Shown here: in pieces, positions 8,917-15,913 of the stretch
How the letters are laid out: every line of letters begins with the position of its first letter
Position numbering within the stretch: position 1 is the first letter of the stretch
Translations under genes and position numbers: made by a program
Source: Pseudomonadales bacterium
GTDB taxonomy: Bacteria; Pseudomonadota; Gammaproteobacteria; Pseudomonadales; Azotimanducaceae
NCBI GenBank assembly: GCA_024234635.1
Contig: JACKNX010000004.1
Location: forward strand, 62,001-126,000
Direction of reading: 5' to 3'
DNA: 64,000 bases
Notes under the pieces: generated by a model
Database searches by the model: none
What the model saw: only the letters and a program-made list of their open reading frames with translations
What the model was told of the DNA's origin: nothing

Positions 8917-9393
8917 TCATCCCAGGGGCGGTTCGTCTTTTTTTGCGGCCGAGTGCTGTTTCGCGTTGCTCACGATGTTTGCCTGGCGCTGGATCCTGTC
9001 AGCCACACGGTCGAGGTTTTTTTCCAGTTTTTCACCGGCATGCCGCAACTGGGTATTGGTGTCGAGTTCACGCATCACGCGGGCCTGCAAGGGCGCAATC
9101 AACTCGTCGGAAGTGCCGCTCCCGTGTCCGCCAAAGAGATTGATCCAACGCTCCGATGCGCGCCCGAACCGCAGCACGTCCTGGAAAAAGCGGTCAGGTC
9201 GATCGCCGCCCAGGATCACCCCGATGATGCCTGCCACCAGGGATACCGGAACAAGCAGGAGATCACGCAATCCGTCCAGCGCCAGCTTGAACTGGAATAC
9301 CGCTATCTCCCAGGCAAGCCCGACCCGGGAAGTCGGAGGTGTTGCGTCGCCGGTGGCGGGGGAGGCGGGCGGCGGTTCCGTATTTCCCGGCAT
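8917..9393 (-). CDS. Small membrane-associated protein next to sugar transferase
   Basis: About 158 residues from the ATG at 9393. After a Pro/Thr-rich N-terminus, the central part reads WEIAVFQFKLALDGLRDLLL, then VPVSLVAGIIGVILGG, a short hydrophobic segment, and then RPDRFFQDVLRFGRASERWI. The C-terminal 60 residues are helical and charged (LRHAGEKLEKNLDRVADRIQ), probably a coiled coil. It starts two bases after the sugar transferase stop, so it is almost certainly made from the same transcript. I do not recognise a family; a role accompanying the transferase is inferred from position only. Confidence 0.65.
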   Translation of the reverse strand: MPGNTEPPPASPATGDATPPTSRVGLAWEIAVFQFKLALDGLRDLLLVPVSLVAGIIGVILGGDRPDRFFQDVLRFGRASERWINLFGGHGSGTSDELIAPLQARVMRELDTNTQLRHAGEKLEKNLDRVADRIQRQANIVSNAKQHSAAKKDEPPLG

Positions 9394-9395
9394 GA

Positions 9396-10799
9396 TCAGC
9401 GCGAGCCTTCGCCAACCAGCACGACTTCGATTGTCTGCATCATGATCACGAGGTCCAGAAACAGGCTCTGGTTTTTCAGGTAGTAGAGATCGTACTGCAG
9501 TTTTTCCTTGGCATCCGCCACAGTAGTGCCGTAGGGGAAACAGAGTTGTGCCCATCCGGTGATACCGGGTTTGATCCGGTGGCGCTGGTCGTAGTACGGG
9601 ATTTCGCGGGCGAATCTTTCCACGTGTACGGGCTGTTCCGGTCTCGGGCCGACAAAACTCATCTCTCCAAGAAGCACGTTGAACAGTTGCGGCAGTTCAT
9701 CGATACGGGTTTTCCGGATGAACCGACCCACGCGCGTGATGCGGGGATCGTTGTGCGCGGCGAACTCGCTTTCATTGTCGCTGACACTGGCGCGCATGGA
9801 GCGGAACTTGTAGACGCGGAAGTTGACGCCGTTGCGGCCCACTCGTTCCTGTCGATAGAGCACGGAGTGACGCCCCCGCATCTCGAGATAGATACATAAC
9901 GCAGTCAGTATCATCACCGGCAGCGTGAAGATCAGCATCACGGATGCCGTGATCAGATCGAAGATGCGCTTGTTGATGCTGCGCCAACGGTTGGTAACGA
10001 AACCATCGGAGAACGCCAGCCAGGTCGGGCGCAGAATATCGACATCCAGCTTGCAGGCCTCCCGCTCGAAAAATTCCTGTACATCGCAGACTTTGATGCC
10101 GGACAGACGGCAATCAACGAGTTGATCGACCGGAACGCTTTTGTCTTCGTCCAGGCCTTCCACAGCGACGACAATTTCGTCGACAGCATTGTCGCGGCAG
10201 TACGCCAGCATGGAGTCAGGCTTGCCAATGATGCGTGCGCCATGCTGACGCACCTGGTTGTCCTCATCGCGAAGATTGATGAAACCCACCAGGATGAAGG
10301 CTCGCTGGTCGGCCTGACGCCGCATGCGTGTTGCGATCTTTAGCGCTCGCCCGCCCGTGCCCAGCACCACGATGCGACTTTTCAGTGCATCCTCCGAGAG
10401 AAACTGGAAGACGATCCAGCGAAACAGGAGCAGGGAAAAAAAGGAGAGGAATATCGAGATGACGAGTACGCCGCGATGCGGGACCATCCCCGGTAACGCG
10501 TAGAACAAAACCGTGAACAGGATCGTGCCGAGGAGAAATATGGCGACGGCCGTACGCAGCGTCATTCCGGTGAAGCCTTCGCGAACCCGCGACTCATAGA
10601 CGCCCATGGCGGACATCGCCGCCACGATCACTGCACCGAAGCCAAGCGCCAACGACAGAAAATTCTCGGTGCGAGGCCATTCGCCGCGCCACAGCAGGTG
10701 TCCCAGGTAGGCATTGAGAGCAACCAGCGCAATCTCCGCTCCCGCCAGGAACAGAAACGGCGTATGCACGTAGTGACGGAGAATGCGGACGTGAGGCAC
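9396..10799 (-). CDS. EpsB-type polyprenyl-phosphate sugar transferase (TIGR03013-like)
   Basis: A 467-residue bacterial sugar transferase that starts polysaccharide assembly by moving a sugar-1-phosphate to undecaprenyl phosphate at the inner membrane. The N-terminal part has four or five hydrophobic helices (to about residue 135). A Rossmann-like section follows (RIVVLGTGGRALKIATRM, about 142-160), then the catalytic C-terminus with KRIFDLITASVMLIFTLPVM, YRQERVGRNG, KFRSM, DELPQLFNVLLGEMSFVGPRP and KPGITGWAQ. The overall shape matches the transferase subfamily usually found with PEP-CTERM/exosortase polysaccharide loci. It is separated from the main polysaccharide operon by about 3.5 kb. 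Confidence 0.88.
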   Translation of the reverse strand: MPHVRILRHYVHTPFLFLAGAEIALVALNAYLGHLLWRGEWPRTENFLSLALGFGAVIVAAMSAMGVYESRVREGFTGMTLRTAVAIFLLGTILFTVLFYALPGMVPHRGVLVISIFLSFFSLLLFRWIVFQFLSEDALKSRIVVLGTGGRALKIATRMRRQADQRAFILVGFINLRDEDNQVRQHGARIIGKPDSMLAYCRDNAVDEIVVAVEGLDEDKSVPVDQLVDCRLSGIKVCDVQEFFEREACKLDVDILRPTWLAFSDGFVTNRWRSINKRIFDLITASVMLIFTLPVMILTALCIYLEMRGRHSVLYRQERVGRNGVNFRVYKFRSMRASVSDNESEFAAHNDPRITRVGRFIRKTRIDELPQLFNVLLGEMSFVGPRPEQPVHVERFAREIPYYDQRHRIKPGITGWAQLCFPYGTTVADAKEKLQYDLYYLKNQSLFLDLVIMMQTIEVVLVGEGSR

Positions 10800-10996
10800 G
10801 TCAGTGCTTGCCGACCCGGTGCTCGGGAGAAGGGCTTTTGGGCCAGGCTTGCGGAAACCGGAGAGCTGTCGTTCGCACGTGATATCGAATTGCCATCGCA
10901 GACACGGAAATCGCGCGCATTGTCCGGATTACAGCCTGAAGAAGCCAGAGTTCCGCCCGATCAGGCGATCAGGAAATGGTCGCATTCCGGACGCAT

Positions 10997-12118
10997 TCAT
11001 TGGGCTGCAGTGACCCGGGGTGCCCGTCTTGAAGGCAATTTAAATGCATAAATATCGCCAGTAGACGGTGCCGTGACGGCGTCGATCAGACGTCCCAGAC
11101 GCTCGCAGGAGATGTAAACGCCGGCGTCCTCGGGCTCGCCAACGAGAAAAGCGTACGTCTGGCCAATCGTGTCCGCGGCAGGCTTTGTTGGGCTCGCAAA
11201 GTCGTAAGGCGCCTGGAGGCAGATCAGGGCTGCTGTCGCGGGTGCCAGCAACAGCGCCAGTGGCAGGGTGCCGGTATCACCGATCACGCAGGCCGCCTGA
11301 CGCAGGTGCACGGCCAGCTCCTCGGGCGGCAGTCGGTCGACCTGTACCGTTGCGCCGTTGAGCCAGTCCATGAGTTCCGCCATCTGTTCCGGATTGGCGA
11401 TGTCGAAGGCAGGATGCTGGCTGGACCGGAGCCAGACGATGGTACGCGGAGATGTTATGTCAAATTTTTCCTGAAGCAGGTGACGCAGGGCCAGCAGGCG
11501 ATCCTGCTGCGAGGCGTTCATGCCCGACTCCTGCGCGAGAAGCAGGCGACGTACCCGCACGCCGTCCGCGGGGGCAACTCGCCAGGGTAGACAGGAACGC
11601 AGTGTATCGATGGCGGTCCCTGGCAGGCTGTCGCCCGGCGCCTGCGCGTGATCACCGAGCACCGGTTCGCCCAGGCAGTGCGCCAGTCGCTCGATCAGCA
11701 GCGGCTCCAGGGCATGCGCACTCGTCGCGGTGGCCGACAGCATGGCGTGTGAGAGCGTTGACGTCACTAGGGGCCGGAAGTCAAGCCAGCTTGGTGAGTG
11801 GGTACTGCGCTGGATGCAGACATCGTGACGCCAGACGGCGCCGGCGTGCAGTGTGACGTTGTGCAATTCGTGCACGACCGTGGGCGCCTGATCCAGGGTT
11901 TTGTTGAACAGCAGCTGGCGTTCCAGGGCCGCGTTGGTTGATGGCGCAAAGTCGAGAATGCGATCGAGTTCGCCAGGCAGGAATACGGGAGGTGGATTCT
12001 GGCGTGGGCCGCCTGGCGCATGCGTCCATCGACGACTCGACAGCGCCGCCAGACCCCGGTCGCGACAGCCCACGCTCCGGTAGCCAAGATACAACCATGG
12101 CGTCAGATTGATGGGCAC
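10997..12118 (-). CDS. Hypothetical protein, possibly GT61-like glycosyltransferase
   Basis: A 373-residue protein with no obvious signal peptide. The layout faintly resembles GT61 (DUF563) glycosyltransferases: an N-terminal VHELHNVTLHAGAVWRHDV segment, a middle part VRVRRLLLAQESGMNASQQDRL, a SPRTIVWLRSSQHP strand, and a C-terminal VQVDRLPPEELAVHLRQAAC, then VIGDTGTLPLALLLAP. The last corresponds to where GT61 enzymes have their gphGag motif, but the His is absent. Proximity to polysaccharide genes agrees with a glycosyltransferase role, but the assignment is weak. Confidence 0.45.
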   Translation of the reverse strand: MPINLTPWLYLGYRSVGCRDRGLAALSSRRWTHAPGGPRQNPPPVFLPGELDRILDFAPSTNAALERQLLFNKTLDQAPTVVHELHNVTLHAGAVWRHDVCIQRSTHSPSWLDFRPLVTSTLSHAMLSATATSAHALEPLLIERLAHCLGEPVLGDHAQAPGDSLPGTAIDTLRSCLPWRVAPADGVRVRRLLLAQESGMNASQQDRLLALRHLLQEKFDITSPRTIVWLRSSQHPAFDIANPEQMAELMDWLNGATVQVDRLPPEELAVHLRQAACVIGDTGTLPLALLLAPATAALICLQAPYDFASPTKPAADTIGQTYAFLVGEPEDAGVYISCERLGRLIDAVTAPSTGDIYAFKLPSRRAPRVTAAQ

Positions 12119-12410
12119 GCGCTTGTCCTTGTCGTCGTTGACCGCATGGATCGTAACGTCGAACCCGATTGTCGACTGGGAAGTAGGTTGGATTACGCAC
12201 CAACATGCGAAAAGTAGGCTTCGAACGTCCGCCTGCCGGGCTGGTGGCGCGGCGATGGCCTGACCACCATCGAAACGCGTTCAGCCGTGTCTATTCCAGG
12301 CCCGGTAAAAAACATTTCGCAATATTTAACATAATATATATTATGCGAACTTATGGGATTCGTGCGGCATTCGGCGGCGGCTGCTGGCGCCTGCGCGCAC
12401 AATTCCCGGC
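12119..12410. other. Divergent intergenic region
   Basis: A 292-base region between the possible GT61-like gene (minus) and the small protein gene (plus). It contains the AT-rich palindromic tract listed separately. It should hold promoters for both directions. No further gene is convincing. Confidence 0.4.
12316..12349. promoter_or_regulatory. AT-rich nested palindrome, candidate operator/promoter
   Basis: A perfect 16-base palindrome CATAATATATATTATG occupies 12330-12345. It is nested inside outer inverted arms TTCGCA (12316-12321) and TGCGAA (12344-12349). The tract is very AT-rich in otherwise GC-rich DNA and lies between divergent genes, so it is a good candidate for a regulator binding site overlapping a promoter. 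The regulator is unknown. Confidence 0.45.
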
Positions 12411-12641
12411 ATGCATGAAACCGATCCGCTTGAACTGAAACTTAGACAGGAAGCCGAGCGCCTCAGTCAGGGCCTGGGAGGCGCGCCGGTGGTCATTGTC
12501 GTGGGTGGCGACAAAGCGACGGACGTACCCCGTACCATCACGGTAACCGGTTCAGCCTCACCGCTCAGGCTGCGGGATCTGCTGGGCATACTGCAGGCAG
12601 CCATCCAGACGGAAAGCTGGAAACATTTCAGGGACTGGTAA
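12411..12641 (+). CDS. Small conserved-looking hypothetical protein
   Basis: A 76-residue soluble protein beginning MHETDPLELKLRQEAERLSQ. The middle has a strand-like VVIVVGGDKATDVPRTITV, and the end (LRLRDLLGILQAAIQTESW) looks helical. No family recognised. The composition is that of a real protein and the upstream AT-rich tract could be its promoter. A clear ribosome-binding site is not evident. Confidence 0.5.
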   Translation: MHETDPLELKLRQEAERLSQGLGGAPVVIVVGGDKATDVPRTITVTGSASPLRLRDLLGILQAAIQTESWKHFRDW

Positions 12642-12689
12642 CCGTCGACGGCATTCAGTCGGCCAACCGGCCACGCAGGACAAAACGCT

Positions 12690-13067
12690 TCAGTTCCCGG
12701 TCACCAGCAGCCAGACGCTCATCAGCCCCTGGGCTGCACCGAGAATCACAATGCCTGACCAGGTCAGAATGCTGCCGCGGGATGGTGACGCAGACCATTT
12801 CCCCATGTGGTGCAGAAGTATCCGCGCGGACTCCAGTCGACCCGCAAGCACCAGGATTCCGCCCAGATGCAATACGACGGGTGGCAGGCGCAGTTGCTCG
12901 GCGAGTAGCAGCAACAGCAGCGCGAACGGTGTTTCACCGAGAATTTCCGGGCGATATCGATAGGGTACCCGCAAGCCGGCATGAAAACGGCTCCCCTTCC
13001 AGGTCACCCAGGTCACCACGATGGCTAGCAGGCTGGCGTACAGGGTTGTGATTACAGGCACAGTCAT
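12690..13067 (-). CDS. MAPEG family membrane protein
   Basis: About 125 residues, the usual MAPEG size, with four hydrophobic helices. Family landmarks are PVITTLYASLLAIVVTWVTW at the N-terminus, RPEILGETPFALLLLLLAEQ (the E-x-x-P-x-x-L pattern) and LPPVVLHLGGILVLAGRLES, where GR marks the end of helix 3. I chose the ATG at 13067, which has GGA upstream; one seven codons earlier is also open. MAPEG proteins are membrane glutathione-dependent enzymes in eukaryotes; bacterial members are mostly uncharacterised. Confidence 0.82.
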   Translation of the reverse strand: MTVPVITTLYASLLAIVVTWVTWKGSRFHAGLRVPYRYRPEILGETPFALLLLLLAEQLRLPPVVLHLGGILVLAGRLESARILLHHMGKWSASPSRGSILTWSGIVILGAAQGLMSVWLLVTGN

Positions 13068-13295
13068 CCATTTCCGGGCATTGCACACTTGTTCGCGATG
13101 TTTTCCCTGTGGGTATCGCGCCCGTAGCTAGTCTAGGGGGCGCGGGCGGGCCGGAATGGTGTGCATGTCTCACCCCGCTCCACTCGCCAAAGCAGTAGAG
13201 ACCGAATGCCAGCGCCGGCAGGGTACGCTCCACCACGATCTGGGTCGCGTACCGGGAATACCCACGACGTACAGGCGCAACGAAGGAACGTTTGC

Positions 13296-14096
13296 ATGAG
13301 CCAAACAGGTACAGTTCGACCTTTCAACGCCATTGTGCTGGGAATGCCGCGCTCGGGCACGAGCTTGTCAGCCGCCATTTTTGCGCGGCATGGGTATTTT
13401 CTTGCGGAACACGCGGAAGAAGAGTTGCGTCCGGGCGACGAACACAACCCGTCCGGCTACTTTGAAGCGGAAGGTCTCATCGAACGGAATGTCAGCCTGT
13501 TTCGCCGGGTAGGTTATCAGGCGCACAACACCTGGTTGTTCGAACCGATTTCCAGTCAACAGGCCGATGCTCTGCAGCGTCTGAAGGCAAGCGACACGGA
13601 TCTGGACTTCATCCGCCGCTATGAACAGCATCGGCCGTGGTTATGGAAAGACCCCCGCCTCTGCTACACACTCGCTTACTGGTGGCCCTTGATTGATGCA
13701 GGCAGCACACGGGTACTCGTGCTGCGCCGGCGCCCGGAGGAAATCTGGAACAGCTTCGTACGCCTGGACTGGCGTCGCAATACGGAAGCGGAGCGGCAGG
13801 ATGTATACCGGCGCATTGACCATCACATCGATACCGCGCTGGAAACAATTGCCCGACTCAGGATCCCTCACGAGATCGTGCACTACGATGAATTTTCAAC
13901 CGACCCCAGGGCCACAGCGGAAAAAATCAGTAATTGCTTCAATCTTCGTCTCGATGCCCGCGCATTGGGGTTCGACGGTCACCTCAATTCGACTACCCTC
14001 GCCCGCCGCCTGGCCACGTTCCTGCGTCGGCAGCGGGATGGGCTGAGTGCACTGATTCCCGATGCGGTGAAAGACGCCATTCGTACGGGTCGGTGA
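13296..14096 (+). CDS. Sulfotransferase-like protein
   Basis: A 266-residue protein with the PAPS 5'-phosphosulfate loop near the N-terminus (AIVLGMPRSGTSLSAAIF). The 3'-phosphate side is represented by TRVLVLRRRPEEIWNSFV around residue 140. The start at 13296 has GAAGGAA upstream. Sulfotransferases of this kind move sulfate from PAPS to sugars, peptides or small molecules. It lies convergent with the end of the polysaccharide operon, and another sulfotransferase is encoded inside that operon (33116), which suggests a sulfated product. Confidence 0.82.
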   Translation: MSQTGTVRPFNAIVLGMPRSGTSLSAAIFARHGYFLAEHAEEELRPGDEHNPSGYFEAEGLIERNVSLFRRVGYQAHNTWLFEPISSQQADALQRLKASDTDLDFIRRYEQHRPWLWKDPRLCYTLAYWWPLIDAGSTRVLVLRRRPEEIWNSFVRLDWRRNTEAERQDVYRRIDHHIDTALETIARLRIPHEIVHYDEFSTDPRATAEKISNCFNLRLDARALGFDGHLNSTTLARRLATFLRRQRDGLSALIPDAVKDAIRTGR

Positions 14097-14103
14097 TGCC
14101 AAC

Positions 14104-14240
14104 AGGATGCTGAAAAATCCCTTCTGGACTTGTTTCAGCAGTCGTCGGCTTCGCCGACTCGCGCCAGATGCAGCGTTTTTCGATGCATTTGCGAGCCAGC
14201 CGTCCCTGGCTGGCATACCAGGCTGCTTTTTGAGCAGCCT
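14104..14240. repeat. Palindromic repeat element (MITE/REP-like)
   Basis: A 137-base non-coding element with imperfect inverted ends: AGGATGCTGAAAAA at the left and TTTTTGAGCAGCCT at the right, which is the reverse complement of AGGCTGCTCAAAAA. Inside are further short palindromes, including TCGGCTTCGCCGA and GCCAGCCGTCCCTGGCTGGC. The end sequence CAGGCTGCTTTTTxAGC recurs at 62148. It has no coding potential and looks like a dispersed mobile or transcription-ending repeat. Confidence 0.6.
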
Positions 14241-14315
14241 CTCCTGGAACGAAGTTTCGTGCGCGACGGCGCTGGAAATTGCAACATGACCAGCTGCCAG
14301 GCACAGACAGCCGGA

Positions 14316-14348
14316 GCGGGTATGGGCAAGGTACGCTGCCCTGCCCGC
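14316..14348. terminator. Hairpin at the end of the polysaccharide operon
   Basis: GCGGG (14316-14320) and GGGCA (14324-14328) pair with TGCCC (14337-14341) and CCCGC (14344-14348) around an eight-base loop. It is located 18 bases past the end of the adenylation gene, between two convergent genes. There is no strong T-run, so the function is inferred. Confidence 0.4.
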
Positions 14349-14365
14349 CTCCTTTCCTGTAGCGA

Positions 14366-15913
14366 TTATTCGCCGAACACCAGGGCCAGCACCGCCTTGC
14401 GATCGTACTTGCCGTTTGCCGTACGCGGAAACGGCTCTTCCGTGCACAACAGGCGACGGGGGAGCATGTAGGTCGGCACGCGTGCCTTCAGCGCATCCAG
14501 GATCTGTGCGCTGGTACATGGCATGGCAGTTGATACCAGCGCGCCAATGGCCTGCGTCCCGGCATCGTCACCGTGGCGGAACACCACCACGGCTTCTGTC
14601 ACCTGTTCCAGTGCCTGCAGTTGCGCTTCAATCTCGCCGAGTTCGATGCGATGGCCGAGATACTTGATCTGCTGATCCGCGCGTCCCAGGAACATCAGTG
14701 CGCCGTCTTCCCGGATGCGCACCACATCGCCCGTGCGATAGAGGCGATCCGGAAAGGGTGAGTCGGGGTGTTGCACAAAAGCCGCGGAGGTCTTCGCGGC
14801 ATCGCCGAGGTAGCCGTAGCCCACGGACAGTCCACGTACCCACAGTTCGCCGGTGGCGCCGATAGCCTGGCTGAGTTCCTCCGTCTCCGTGTACACGTAC
14901 AACTCCATGTTCGGGCGCGCACGCCCAATGGGCACCGGCTCATTTCCTGGCGGCGACTGCACCACATGGTAGGTGCAGTCCACGGTGATTTCGGTGGGCC
15001 CGTACATGTTGGTAAAACGCACGTGCGGGAAGAGGCGCATCCACTCCGTCAGTACGTCGGCCTGCACTACTTCGCCGGCAAATACCAGTTCACGCAGCGC
15101 TGGAAACGAGTTTCGCTGAAGTCGGCGGGAGCGAAGTAACAGCGTCAGTACGGAAGGAACACAAAAGAACACACTGATCTGCTTTTCACTGAGCCAGGTC
15201 ACGAGACGCGGCAAAACTGCATTCAGCGATGGCGGCACCAGGTGTAGCGTGGCGCCTGCAGCGAAGGCTGTGTAGATGTCAAAAGTGGAGTTGTCGAAAT
15301 ACAGTGGGGCGTGGTTGGCAACGTTGTCCTTGTCCGTTACCGAATACTGGACGACGCACCAGTCGATGTAGTCGATGATCGCCTGGTGGGGAATCATCAC
15401 GCCTTTCGGTGCTCCGGTGGAACCGGAAGTGAACAGGACATACGCAACGTCCACGGATATTCGTTCTGATGGCGCAAGCGGGGCAGTATCTGCTTCGACC
15501 GCGCAGTCGATCACGACAATGCCGTCCCCGAGCGACGGAGTCTGGACCAGACGCTCACATCCCGCAGTGTTGACAACAAGACAGCGTGCGTTCGTGGTGC
15601 GAAGTATGCTCACCAGCCGCTGTTCCGGCGAATCCACGTCAAGAGGAACATAGCCGCAACCGGCTTTGAGGATGCCGAGCATCGCGCATATCGAATCGAC
15701 GGACTTCGGCATGAGAAATGGCACGAATTTCCCCTTGCCTGCACCTGCCGCAAGCAGCGCCCTTGCGATGGCGTTGGAGCGTGCGTCCAGTTCCGCGTAG
15801 GTCAGGCTCTCCTGGCCGCAGGTAACGGCAACCTTGTCGGGATGCCCGGCAACTGCCCGCTCGAAGTAATGTTGAATGAGAAAGGGTTTATGCGTCAGTG
15901 CCTGGGTGACCAT
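14366..15913 (-). CDS. Stand-alone adenylation enzyme (amino acid:carrier protein ligase-like)
   Basis: A 515-residue ANL-superfamily adenylation enzyme without fused carrier domain. Core motifs: A3 YVLFTSGSTGAPKGV (159-172), A5 NMYGPTEIT (302-310), A7 LYRTGDVVR (391-399), A8 GRADQQIKYLGHRIELGEIE (410-429) and A10 with Lys502 in RTANGKYDRKA. The A4 region reads PLYFDNSTFDIY, with an Asp (207) where amino-acid-activating enzymes (NRPS A domains, DltA, PltF type) keep the residue that binds the substrate amino group. This favours an amino acid over a fatty acid. The probable partner is the carrier protein at 22270. It overlaps the upstream hydrolase gene by 26 bases and is the last gene of the operon. 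The substrate is unknown. Confidence 0.85.
   Translation of the reverse strand: MVTQALTHKPFLIQHYFERAVAGHPDKVAVTCGQESLTYAELDARSNAIARALLAAGAGKGKFVPFLMPKSVDSICAMLGILKAGCGYVPLDVDSPEQRLVSILRTTNARCLVVNTAGCERLVQTPSLGDGIVVIDCAVEADTAPLAPSERISVDVAYVLFTSGSTGAPKGVMIPHQAIIDYIDWCVVQYSVTDKDNVANHAPLYFDNSTFDIYTAFAAGATLHLVPPSLNAVLPRLVTWLSEKQISVFFCVPSVLTLLLRSRRLQRNSFPALRELVFAGEVVQADVLTEWMRLFPHVRFTNMYGPTEITVDCTYHVVQSPPGNEPVPIGRARPNMELYVYTETEELSQAIGATGELWVRGLSVGYGYLGDAAKTSAAFVQHPDSPFPDRLYRTGDVVRIREDGALMFLGRADQQIKYLGHRIELGEIEAQLQALEQVTEAVVVFRHGDDAGTQAIGALVSTAMPCTSAQILDALKARVPTYMLPRRLLCTEEPFPRTANGKYDRKAVLALVFGE

Noticed and set aside
8771..9445. Two overlapping plus-strand frames near 8.8-9.5 kb
   Set aside because: They lie opposite the small membrane protein, whose hydrophobic and coiled-coil pattern is credible; the plus-strand translations are Arg/Ser-rich.
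14104..14240. Repeat element as a small coding gene
   Set aside because: Short frames cross it on both strands, but the nested inverted repeats and recurrence at 62142 explain it better as a non-coding repeat.
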